DNA of 64,000 nt from Phaffia rhodozyma (Eukaryota; Basidiomycota; Tremellomycetes; Cystofilobasidiales; Mrakiaceae): positions 1,984,001 through 2,048,000 of the forward strand of contig JACGZH010000004.1 in NCBI GenBank assembly GCA_014706385.1, read 5' to 3'. A model generated the notes under the pieces. The model was not told where the DNA came from and made no database searches. It was given only the letters and a program-made list of their open reading frames with translations. Positions 50,830 through 61,188 of this stretch are shown in pieces (positions within the stretch are counted from its first letter, which is position 1; each line of letters opens with the position of its first letter). The position numbers and the translations under genes were made by a program.

Positions 50830-51006
50830 CGATGTATGTGAGTGTACAGAGTAAACAAGACGATGTAGCGTTGAATGATGGTTTGTTGATGGTTTGCTGA
50901 GAATTCGGATACAAGCCGGGTTTCGGTTTCCTCCATCATTTCCTTCCATCTATCATCTCCTCTACACATCAACCGGCCGTCAGATCTCCCATTCAGATCT
51001 TTCATC

Positions 51007-52322
51007 ATGAGTGGATCTATAAATATATCCTTGCCAGACTATCCTCCAGAATTCACGTCACTTCGGAACTCAAACTCCGTCATAGAGTTGCCAGAAGACC
51101 TGATCTCACCCGATTTTCGGCCGCTTCCACCTAGAGAACCGTTTCCTGAAGATCGCTGGCAGAAACCCATCCCGATAGAGCCTACGTACACTCGGAGGAT
51201 TGTCAATATCTACCAGGACCCGCCAGGATGGACCTCAAGACTACCTTCTCCGATGCTCCTGGCTGTTTTGTCGGGAATCATCATTGGCGCAAGGAAAGGA
51301 GGGCGAATGGCGAGCTATAGGTTCGCCGCAGAGAACAGTCATCGAAAGCCGGAGACCTTGAATGGATGGTACTTTTACAAGAAGGTTCGTTCTGATGTCT
51401 CTCATCTGTTCATCTTTTAGGAAAGCTTGTTGAAACCGATGAGATCTCTAATCTGGACCGCACGCTATTTAGCAAAAGAACTACTATGTCATCCTGAATA
51501 CTGTCCGATCTGCAATCGCGTATGCGGCACGATACTCTGCGTTCACCTTCACTCTTATCACTCTTGAAGCTTCTTTCGAAAAGATCTATCCGACGTTCAG
51601 ATCCTGGGGTCAACCTCCTCTTGACAAGTCGATCACTCTTCCTCCAGCAGACCCGAGCGCACATTTGAACGGATTTGCTACGATAGATCTGAATGAGAAA
51701 ACGTTCTGGACGGACGTGCCCTTTGAGATAGATGGTGTAGTCGACCGAAAGTTGGTTTTCAGCAGATTGGCGAGCGGAGCTCTTGCAGGCGGTCTCTTGG
51801 TTGGTGCACTGGCCAGATGGTGTAAGATTCACTTTTTTAAGTCGTTCTTCTTAGGATTGCGCATCGTGTTTTCCTTTCTGACCGAGATCTTGCTTCTGAA
51901 CACCGACAGATCGGTTCCATCCACCTACGATTCGAAAGATCATTTTCTGGGGTACGGTCACCGGGATATCCCATTCTGCAGCCGTGATGTTTATCGAGCG
52001 TGAGAAGGCTCGCGAAGCCTCCATCTCTTCCTCTACCATCAGTTCTTCCGAGCCCGCTCCTGTCACGTCCTCTATGTCCACCTCTACACTACCCTCGCCT
52101 ATTCCCCCGAACTTTGAGTCGACCTTACAATCTACCTCTCTAGCTATCGATTCCTCCGCATCTCCTCCTTCTGCTCTTATACACAAAACGGGTGATACCG
52201 ACAGAGATTTCTCAGAATCTCAGCTTAAAGTACCCTCGGACAGTCCTGACGAATCGTCTGGGGAACAGAATCAAACCAAGAAGAGTTGGTTTGCTCGGCT
52301 CAAAGGCGTGCTTAGAGCATAG
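51007..52322 (+). CDS. Mitochondrial inner membrane protein, TIMMDC1/Tim17-like
   Basis: About 380 residues. A Pro-rich N-terminus (ISPDFRPLPPREPFPEDRWQ) leads to the first helix with a Tim17-type glycine pattern (LLAVLSGIIIGARKGGRMAS). After an intron come VILNTVRSAIAYAARYSAFT and FTLITLEASFEKI, and later FSRLASGALAGGLLVGALAR. The paired G-x-x-x-G-rich helices plus the R-x-A-E-x-x-H-R segment resemble TIMMDC1 and distant Tim17/22/23 relatives, which act in complex I assembly or protein import. The last exon is a Ser/Pro-rich, low-complexity tail ending SWFARLKGVLRA. Its acceptor (GCAG at about 51982) restores the phase to EREKAREASISSS. The family link is inference from pattern, not a firm identification. 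Confidence 0.6.
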
Positions 52323-52621
52323 AGTTGAGACTGTTTGCACTCTTATTCGTGATCTCTCTCCCAGAAGAAAGAATAACGTTTTGTATTTCCAGATGAGATG
52401 TATATGTATTCGAGAAAACATGGGGAAAAAGGGACTAAGAAAAAAGTGTTTTTCTCTATCAGGAAGAGTACGTGTTATACTGGAAGGGGCAAGACTCAAG
52501 CGTAATCGGAATACGTCAGCGCATACAAACAAGCGAGAGTACCCAAGAAGTTTGATCCAGTTCGAACGAATTGATTGATAGAGGAGGGAAGAGATGCACG
52601 TTCGTTCTATCTTTTATCTAT

Positions 52622-52826
52622 CTATAAGTTCTTCTTTGGCTTCGGGAACGTGTTCGAGGCCTCTGTCGACCTGGTGACCTCGCCGGATTGGAGGAAACCG
52701 ACGTAAGGCATGATGTGATAGTTAAGAGAGTACGTCAAATCGGTTGAGTCTCTGTTGTAGTTGCGTGCCAAGGATGATCAACAAGAGATCAGCAGGTGAG
52801 CAGTCTAGCCTTATACTAACCTATAC

Positions 52827-52864
<38 letters not shown>

Positions 52865-53667
52865 GAAACCAAGACTGACTTGAAAGAGTTTGACGCCTCT
52901 TTAAATGTAAATGTGTTTCGACCGCCTTGGATATTCAACCGGGCTTTGCGAGGAGACTGAATGATCTTATCCCAAAGAACGACCGAGTTGGACGACTGTG
53001 GCAGACAGAGACAACAGAGAATGAGTGATTCTGCAAGCATCGGATTGGGTGTCTGCACTGTGAATAGATGGATAGTATAGAGAAGATATGGACAAACATT
53101 GTTAGGCGTTGTGTATTCGGCGTTCAGTTGAAGGAAGATCTGTTTCGTGTTCCAATGGAATAGCGGTCGGAGATCTATAAACCAAGAGAAAGAAGAACGA
53201 AACCTCGAAGATTCAGTTGGTTTCTACAATGATCATTCGCAGATTGATCATAGGATCCTCAGATACAGAACACAAAGAGCGAAAAGCCAAGAGCGAAGAG
53301 GAAAGGAAAGAATAGGAAAATGAGACGGACCTGCTTTGAGATCAAACCTGACGAATCCGTATTCGACCTCCTGATTCCAAACGGATCTTGACTTGCCCAT
53401 CACACTATGTTCGACTCAACCCCATTCGGTCAGCATTTTCCCGTTCAATGCTGAATAAAACCTCTCCGACCATCGTAGCATCAAATAGACCGAGAAGAAC
53501 AGCGGAAGGACGAACACATTCAACGACTGGACATCGATCTTGGCAGCCTCGAACGGCCCAGTGAGTGTCAAAAAGTAAGACGAAACAGAGATTGCAAACA
53601 AGAGCGCGAACAGCGCGGTCGTGGCTAGGGAGACTACCTGGTTGGCTCTCTGTAGACAAGAGTACAT
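52622..53667 (-). CDS. SPC3: Signal peptidase complex subunit Spc3 (SPC22/23)
   Basis: An essential type II ER membrane subunit of signal peptidase that shapes the active site. It starts MYSCLQRANQVVSLATTALF (ATG at 53667), matching the family's MYS-x-x-QRAN start, with one transmembrane helix. Luminal blocks follow: FVRFDLKADLRPLFHWNTKQ, IFLQLNAEYTTP, SNSVVLWDKIIQSPRKARLN, NTFTFKEASNSF, and the last exon DSTDLTYSLNYHIMPYVGFL ending in a short basic tail. All key blocks (W-N-T-K-Q-x-F; W-D-x-I-I) are present. One intron carries a perfect (AG)16 tract, read as CT on the coding strand. Complete gene. Confidence 0.93.
52829..52860. repeat. Microsatellite (AG)16 in an SPC3 intron
   Basis: Sixteen perfect AG dinucleotides. 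On the transcribed (minus) strand it is a long CT tract inside an SPC3 intron. Probably length-variable. Confidence 0.95.
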
Positions 53668-54051
53668 CTTCAGCTTCAAACAAGGCAGGGTAGATTGTGT
53701 TAGGAGGTGATCAGTACCAGCATGCGAGCAACAAGAGAAGGAGATGGTCGAGCTGGCAGAATGGAAAGCTGTGCGACGACGCCACAGACCTTGACTGGCT
53801 GGGTGTCATTCGATCATTGTAGGTAGCGTACAGAGAGTTGTAAGGATAGGAGGAAATTGGGAGCACCAGGTTTATTAAGGATAACAAGCAAACAGGAAGA
53901 TTGAGATCACCACGTTGGGAACGAAGGTTTGAAGGGAAGAGAAGAAACGAAGATTGTACAGATTTTATGCTGGGTTGATAACAGGACATAGGATATGTGA
54001 CCGTAGGACGACCGATGAAGTGGTCGGAAGAACGCTAAGAGACACTAACAC
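53668..54051. promoter_or_regulatory. SPC3 promoter and 3' flank of GLC8
   Basis: 384 bp between two minus-strand genes. Mixed composition with no recognised site. A short hydrophobic ORF here shows no family features. Confidence 0.4.
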
Positions 54052-55362
54052 TCAGTATCCTCCTCGTCCTTCGTTTGCTAGTTGGACCTCATCCAGTCCT
54101 ACGTCTTCTGGAGAAGGCTGAAGACCAAGCGCCCCGTTTACTTGACTCTCATCTACCGCCATCCCAGAGTCCTCTTCTTCATCCTCCTCCTCCTCGCCGT
54201 TTGCCTGCATGGCCTCCTTCATCTTCCGCATAGCCTCTCCCTGAGGGTAGAAAGATGAGTTATGTACAAACATCGATCAGCCTGAGTCTCTAGAGTACAA
54301 GGAGAGAGTACATGAACGCACTTCATTAGAGTAGTGTCTTAGACGAGCTTTGACAAACTCTTTATGCTTCTCTTCCTGCTCAGGTGTCATGTCTTCTTCT
54401 TCGATTTCTCCAGACTCTCCGGCTGATGCTCCGTCTGCTTTGGGCAAATGGGGATAATCTGATGGAGGGAGAGAGAATGAGGTCGAACGAGACGAATTGA
54501 AGGAGCTCGTTCGGTTCGATCTGGGAGGTGACGTCGGGCCACTACCACTGGTATAATTTGATGCGAGAATAGTCATTAGGTTAGTTAACGCCTAATTAAC
54601 TATATCAAAGTTGCTCAAACCTTACTTGAGAGCAAACGACTCGAGATCACCCGTTGCTGTCAGACCAGACTGAGACTGCCCGTTGACGGTTGATAGATCG
54701 AACCCAGGAACATCTGGGAGCCAAATGAAATGAAAAACTTGGTCAGATTGGTATCAAAGCAAGGAAAACAAGATCTTCATGAGCAAAGCACGGTCATACC
54801 ACTCAAAACCAGGTCATTCTCGGCATCGTATCGGACATAGGGCGTCTTGGGCTCAGTGATCTTCCTGATAGGTTGAGCGCGACGGTCAGTCCATCTGGCA
54901 GAAGCATCACAACAGAAAAGTCAAGAACCTACATCTGGGAATCTTTCGCAGCCTCTGTCATGGCCAGGTTTTCCTCATCCCACTTCAGACTAAACCAGTC
55001 AAGAAACAAATAAGAAACAAACGTATACAAACCTTAGATTAGCTTGAGCTGATCTTATGATTATCGTCCAGATCCAAAAAGACATGTAGAAAGAAGACAG
55101 TGATGGAAAGTAACGTGAGAATCAAACTCAACTGAGTCCCCTGCCCATCAGACATCGTCACGTTTTCCTCTTGCCCTACGGTTGGGGATCCATCAACGAA
55201 ATCCGATGTTCCTCTGAAAGAAGTAGAAGGGGTCACGTTCTTGAGGATTCCTTTTGGTCGCTGCGGAGGCAGCTCCGGTGTCGGTCTATTCGAAACGGGT
55301 GACGAGTCAAGAGGGATCAGAGGAGGAGCGTTAAGAGAATACTGATCTGGTTCTGAGTTCAT
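54052..55362 (-). CDS. GLC8: Protein phosphatase 1 regulatory subunit, inhibitor-2/Glc8 family
   Basis: A disordered regulator of protein phosphatase 1. It starts MNSEPDQYSLNAPPLIPLDS. The first PP1-binding motif is RPKGILKN (the K-G-I-L-K box). The second is LKWDEENLAMTEA, and the third is KITEPKTPYVRYD with the phospho-site Thr in PKTPY. A Ser-rich exon and an acidic exon (ESGEIEEEDMTPEQEEKHKE) follow, and then KARLRHYSNEGEAMRKMKEA, matching the inhibitor-2 H-Y-N-E helix. The tail is acidic (NGEEEEDEEEDSGMAVDE) and ends at TGA 54052. About five introns. The order of motifs fits the family exactly. Confidence 0.9.
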
Positions 55363-55607
55363 GCCGATGTGTGAGAGTGTGTGTGTGCTGTTGTGTTGGC
55401 TATAGCAGGTAAGAAGAGATGATGGCTGGCGAGGTTCAATGTAGGAGACGCTCGAGAGGAAACTATGACGAGTTAAGTGTTGTCTAAGGTATTTGATTTT
55501 ATTTACCTTACTTAAGTTGAACCCCATCTCCCCGCTTTCGTTGCTACTGTTGATGCCGTTGGCAAGTTCATCTGATCACTTCTCTAGCTGGAGATCATCA
55601 CCAGACA

Positions 55608-56632
55608 ATGTCATCATCAACACCTCTCCCAGATCCTATCGACTTTTCGCCGCTCAATTTCTCGCCGTTCGAGATGGCTTCGATCTGTCTGCACAGGCCG
55701 GATCCGGTAGCGACCGAGCGGTTCATCCAGGAAGGTCTTCTCTCTAGGAAAGAGGTCGAGACGATAGAATCCGGTTATGCGACTCTTGGTAGATACATGT
55801 TTGTGCGTGCTGCCCTATAGTTTACTGCTTCGCTCTTGTTTCTATCAAGCTTATTTGTCTGTCAGAAACTTGGATCCTTGCTCACGTCTCTCTGGGCGCC
55901 CATCACACCGTCACTTGGGAACCGTAGAGCACGGCTGTATGCTTGCCGGTCGCATGGACGACTTACCTCTTAAGAGGAGGAGTATCAGGCGTCTGGACGA
56001 GAAAGAAAGATTTCAATGTTCTGCTCGGAGGTGTCCTAGTGTTCAGTACGCTTGGACTTAAAGTTGGTTATGAGATTGGCATCATTCACGGAGGAGAGAC
56101 CATCTGGAAAGAGTCTGTCTTTTTTCTATTCCATTTCCATCGTGTTGCTCTCTGTGTGTTCTAGATGAGCCAAGTTGACCACTTCGCCCTTCCCCCCCCC
56201 CCCCCTCATCGTGCTACTCCCAACCGCGCCGAACGCTCAAACGAAAACCTCTATATCTTCGTTCCTGATCTCTCTCTTAGGATCCCAAATAACACCGCGG
56301 TCAAAGTCCTCACATACAAATACCTTCACGCCGTGCTTCATCCCGATCGGCTTCCTCCGATAGGTTCTAACTTATTCAACATTGATGGGCAACCGATGTT
56401 CTCGACCAAGAAAAATCCGCTGGTTGAATACGAACAAATAGCGCTTGAAAGAACCGGTCAGACTTTGCCATCGACGGCAATAGTAGGTGATCATGATACC
56501 GGTGCACAAGGAGAGTTATGGGATGAGGGTAGGGTAGGTGTCGTCGCGGCACTCGCTGGTCGATTCAGAGATGCCTGGAATAGGGTCGTACGAGATGAAA
56601 CACCACCGAAAACAGATGAGAAAAACTTCTGA
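55608..56632 (+). CDS. Protein of unknown function with two predicted membrane helices
   Basis: Starts MSSSTPLPDPIDFSPLNFSP. The first exon donor GTAGAT joins to ETWILAH. A short 42-nt intron (55886-55927) removes an in-frame TAG and continues STAVCLPVAWTTYLLRGG, VWTRKKDFNVLLGGVLVFST and LGLKVGYEIGIIHGGETIWK. This gives two hydrophobic helices near residues 70-110. The third intron ends at ATGAG, giving DQVDHFALPPPPPHRATPNR. The C-terminal half is soluble: NTAVKVLTYKYLHAVLHPDR, GQPMFSTKKNPLVEYEQIAL and AALAGRFRDAWNRVVRDETP. The proline run is encoded by a C14 homopolymer. I recognise no family. It is divergent from GLC8. The splice model fits phase throughout but is not confirmed. Confidence 0.6.
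56192..56205 (+). repeat. Homopolymer C14 inside a coding exon
   Basis: Fourteen consecutive C residues encode a proline run in the unknown two-helix protein. Both flanks are open in the same frame at this length. The length is error-prone for sequencing and for replication. Confidence 0.95.
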
Positions 56633-56807
56633 TCTTCATAGATTATAGCATGTATTCATATATAGAGGGTGTGGAGAGGTTGTACAGTTCAACTCATCAA
56701 GTCAGGCACGTGTCCAGAGAGAGGGAAAGCATGTTGCATTTTAGAACTGTTTCTCCTTCTCTTCTAAATACTTTTATTTCTGTTTTAATTGCATCTAGTG
56801 AAATTTA

Positions 56808-59564
56808 TTAAGATAGATTGGCAAGCTTCTCGTTCTTGACTTTACCTATGTTTCCAAGATTACCCCAAGAAAGAGTGAAAACAATCAGTACACGTCTTTT
56901 GTTAATGGAGAGAAGCAACGGAGAAAGAACATACTCTCGGCAAGGACGGTGAATTGACCGCCGACCTCACAGTCCCTTAGATCAGACTTGTCCTCGACCG
57001 TACACCTCTGAGAAAGGATACAGTTCTCCAGTTTCACACTGTTTGGAAACATCAAAAGGAAGAAAGAAAAGGTGTGTTTAGTACGCGTGTTCGTCCCGTA
57101 TGAAGCAAAGGAAACCTTCCCAAAGAAAAGTCTTACCCGTCCCCGATAGTGACGAAATCCATGATGACACAACCCAGAATCTTGACGTTCCTTCCAATCA
57201 CACAATGCCTGCCAACCACACTCTTCTTCACATTTGTCCGTTCGCCAACTCTGGTGGAAGCGCCGACGAGCGAGTCCGTCGAGATTTGAGCTCGGGCATC
57301 GATCAAGCTCGAGTTTGATGGGAGAGCTCCAGGGGGAAGCATGGTTGATTGAATTGCTAGATTCTTAACAAACTGTGTAAAAGCGAAGAGAAAACAGCTC
57401 GAAAATGTTAATCTGATTTCAAAAGGATATCGAGAATGCAAAGAAAAGAATGAATGAAACGGTGCGCACTTGACGGTTGAGCTCGAAATAGGTCGGTAAA
57501 GTGTTGGCTCTCGCCACGAACCCATCCTCCAACTTCCAAACCACAACACCACATCCGACTTTGCCACCTCCAACCTTATCTTCTTTCCTCCCTCCCCTAC
57601 CGTCTTCCTCTTCAGATGTCGATTCTTCTTCATTGTCATCTTCATCGTGAGACGGCTGGATCTGAAGGGAAGCAAGTGACTGAGATAGTGATTCTTCGGT
57701 TGATCGGCCGGACGGAGGAATCGTTGATGGTGATGAAATTGACGGAGGAAGGAAAGAAGTAGAGTGTTGGAGTGAGAGCCTAAGCGGGTTTGGTGTCGGG
57801 TTTAAGGCTGTAGCAGAAAATGACCCCCCGGTTAGCGATACCATGAATACTGACCCAGCATTGGAACAGATAAACCAAGGAAGAAAAAATAATTAAGCTA
57901 ACCAGACTTCCAGGCCTGAGCCAGCCGGGTTTGATACCCGCCCTTAACCAACCAAGGGACAAGTTCCTCGCGAATACTTTCAATTTGAGGGTACATCGTC
58001 AAGAGCTCCAGAACAGAATGCTTAAAGACGTATACGTGAGAGTCGAGTAGCTTTGTGGTGAGGGTCATTCGAGGGTATCTAGTTCAAAGTGACGTGATTC
58101 GGCCGAGAAGGAAAGGAAAACTTCGTTAGCAGACGTTTGATGAAAAAGGAAGGCTTGTGTAAGAAGAAGGCGATGTTCAGAATATGTTTCTTATGACTTA
58201 AGAACCCAATGGCTGTCGTCTTTGTTGGGCGAAGAGAAAAGAGAGGAGCCAGAGAAAAGAACCATTCTCGTTTGACGGATCAGGCGCTCATCTTTGGCGC
58301 CCAGCATCACTCGACCCCAACTCGAAGAATAAGGATGATGTCGGTGTATTCATCATAAAGCTTTCTATCTGAACCTCTCCACTATCCGAACTACACTCAA
58401 ACGTAGAAGGATGGAGAGACATACAGAAAGAAAGACAGAGCGAGTGTGAACAAAGTTTGGACTTGTACGTACTTCCAGAGGAGACTCATGCGGAGCTCGA
58501 TCTCATCATCGACATCTTCAATCTCCTGAACGTGCAACAGTGACTTTGTCTGTCTGTCCCACCCGACCAAGATCCGCTCTGGTCCGTCTTTTCCGACTTC
58601 GGCTCGCTCATAAAAGAGTGAGGTCATTGTCGCGTTCGGCCGCGTTCGATGGGCGTCTAGCAGGGCTGAGAGGGGTAGGTTCGGGGGAGGGATGAAATCG
58701 CAAGGAAGAAGAATGAAGTCCGTCTGTTGATAGAAAGGAAGAGACATTCAAAGGATGAAACATGAACGAAAGAGATTAGTCAAGCTGAGTCTGCAAGAAT
58801 GGCAAGGAAACCCGATACAATCGGGACGAATTATCTGACCGAAAGATAGTTGCTGTAAGCTCTCAGTAAATCAGCCGTCTTTGACTTCAAGATCTCGTCA
58901 TCAATCTCGCCTCCATCTGACTCGTCACTGCTACCACCATCTACACCAGTAAGTCCTCCTGAATTTGGATCCAGTACAGAGGACTCGATGGCTCGCAAAT
59001 CAATCTTCATCGCCCCCTCACCGAGGGACGTCTGGGATTGCCGGAAGGACTGAAGGTGATGGGACAGGGAGGAATGATAAGGTGCCGGGGTAAGGATGAG
59101 CACATCTGTAGGAATTTAAAGAGAAAGAGGCCAAGGTTGTTCATGATGGCAAAAGGTCAATAGATAAGAGCAGATATTAGAATTAAAGAACAAGAAACTT
59201 GGAGAACAAAAGATATAGAAGGGTTAAGTAGAACAAACCTAGAATGCCGGCTTGTTCAAGCCAGGTAAGTACATACGAGATCATCGGCTCGTTTCCAATA
59301 GGAAGCAGTGCTTTACATAGTGTGTCTTTGCTTGTAAGAGGGTAGAGACTGATGGAGAAAGAACAAAGATATCGAGGTGAGTGTCGTATTCAATCAAGAA
59401 AAAGCCAGAGCCAAAATATAACGAGAGCAGAAGCAGAGGGAAGGAAAGTCCCCAAAAGGTGACGACCACAGTGAAAAGAGATAGAAAGCGACAGACTTTG
59501 ATCCATGGCCAGCCAGAACAACTGCCTGGAACTCTTTTGATCTTTTCGGAGCTGCCGAGAACAT
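56808..59564 (-). CDS. GCD1: Translation initiation factor eIF2B subunit gamma
   Basis: A subunit of the guanine nucleotide exchange factor for eIF2. It starts MFSAAPKRSKEFQAVVLAGH (ATG at 59564). The next residues, GSK, show a degenerate form of the nucleotidyltransferase G-G-x-G-x-R loop. Next are ILILTPAPYHS-type and acidic Ser/Asp stretches, then TDFILLPCDFIPPPNLPLSA, RPNATMTSLFYERAEVG, LDSHVYVFKHSVLELL and SIREELVPWLVKGGYQTRL. A long acidic insertion (DEDDNEEESTSEEEDGRGG) precedes CGVVVWKLEDGFVARANTLP and YFELNRQ. The C-terminal left-handed beta-helix has hexapeptide repeats: SLIDARAQISTDSLVGAST, NVKKSVVGRHCVIGRNVKIL and GDGVKLENCILSQRCTVED. About eight introns. Complete, with the end assigned at TAA 56808. 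Confidence 0.9.
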
Positions 59565-59812
59565 CGAGAAGGATGGTAGAGACGATGAGGACGTTAAACG
59601 TTGAAGGTTGGATGTTTAAGGAGAGTCTTTGAGAATGGACGACTATGGTTACGCTGGTGTTACAGATAGATAGATGATTGATGGTATTCATTTATACATT
59701 CGTAACAGGGAGACTTAGCTAACACCGGCGTTTCAAGAAGTCACCGCTCGTTTCATCTTTCTCGACATTTGGACGTTCACAGAGAGCGCAGAGATTCGTC
59801 GTCTTCCCGCCG

Positions 59813-60867
59813 ATGAATACGGGTCTTGAAATCCTTTGTTCGGTGGCGTCTGATAATGACAGCTCAGAAGAGCGCGGTCTACTGAGACCCTGTCGTTGTC
59901 TGGAGAAGGGACTGTACACGAGGAATTTTGATAACGAAATCCGTTCTCTAGTCTGCGCTTACTGTTTGTCCGTGCTCATTCGATGCGCGCATGTATCTAC
60001 AGGTTCTCGTTCGAAATGATAACTTATCCTACAGCTGGAAGCAGAGTCGGCTCTAATTTTACCTTGGTCTCTCTATGAGTGTGTTCGAAGACCTTACGAT
60101 TGTGACCCTTACCTTGAGGGGCTTATCGTTTCTGTTCTATCTCGAATAGTGCAACTTGCAAAACCCTTGTCCTTCAGCCAATTCGGCAACTGCTCGGTCG
60201 AGAGTGAGCATATTGATTGATGGAATGCTCAATCTTTTTTTGGCAGACGGTTTCTTTTCCTTTGGCTTTGAAAGATATACAGACAGATTTTTTCATGATG
60301 AGTCACTCCAAGTAAGCGATTTTGCTCTTCTCTAACTCCTGAGACGTTTCCTGTTTTCAGCTCAAAGATCTCAACTGAAACAACATGAGAATCACGTACT
60401 CCCTCGTCTTTGACTGTATTTTCAGCTCATTCTATCCTTAAATACACCACTTTAAGAAGAAGCATGAGCCAAGTCATGTGATGATAGGGAATTTGCTCGT
60501 AAGTATATGCGCGGTGTTACGGTTTCCATTTCTGAAATTTTCTTTCTCTGTTTGATTGTCGGTGATCGATTCCTTGGATTTTCTTTCTTTCGGATCAACG
60601 AATTGCTTCTTCAACGGTGGTACACTTCCACCTCAACTATATTCATCTGTTGACATCGAAAGCTATAGGCTTAGCTATTCGAACGAGGACCAAGAACAAA
60701 AGAGAAGACGATACTTTCCAGAGATTTCTAATGTGACTAATGAGGTATTTTTATTGTTTTCCCTACACTTCTTTTGTTTGTCTGTGATCGACCTCATTCT
60801 CCAGTTTTATCATATCCTTCCTTCTTTCATTCTCTCCTTCTAGCTTATGATTTCTTTGCAACTCTAA
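59813..60867 (+). CDS. Multi-exon gene of unknown function
   Basis: The ATG at 59813 opens MNTGLEILCSVASDNDSSEE, RGLLRPCRCLEKGLYTRNFD and LVCAYCLSVLIRCAH. A 42-nt intron (59993-60034) joins in phase to LEAESALILPWSLYECVRRP, YDCDPYLEGLIVSVLSRIVQ and LAKPLSFSQFGNCSVE. The next acceptor gives NGFFSFGFERYTDRFFHDES. The middle (60320-60600) was not resolved. A later exon reads GGTLPPQLYSSVDIESYRLS and QEQKRRRYFPEISNVTNE, then joins the final ELMISLQL with TAA at 60867. I recognise no domain; the Cys residues (PCRC, CAYC) could bind metal, but the spacing fits no family I know. Divergent from eIF2B gamma by 248 bp. Confidence 0.55.
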
Positions 60868-61188
60868 TCGTCTTTCCCAAGTTTCCTCAACGTTCTTAAT
60901 GCTTGCCTTCCTTGCTTCTCGTCATACTTCCCATTCGAACTTTCCTTTAGAGACTTCTATTTTCCATTCAGCCAACTCGTGCATGATCCAGCAGGTAAAG
61001 TGTCAGATGTAAAGGTTCTTAGGGCACAATAGTATATCAAGCCTTTCTCCCCATCGTTCTTGATTACAAAACTAAACATACATATAATAAGTTCCCTTAA
61101 TAGGCAATGAAGAGCGACATCGAAGGGGGAACACCATGACAAGCCGAAGTTTTAGTTTTATAATTACTTTGAAAAGTCGGACATTCAT
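60868..61188. other. Convergent 3' flanks of the unknown gene and the HIG1 gene
   Basis: 321 bp, AT-rich, no ORF with features and no repeat. Confidence 0.4.

Noticed and set aside
50635..50949. Longer MAD1 start at an upstream in-frame ATG (50949)
   Set aside because: The extra 40 residues have no Mad1-like features and lie in the short divergent promoter; kept only as an alternative.
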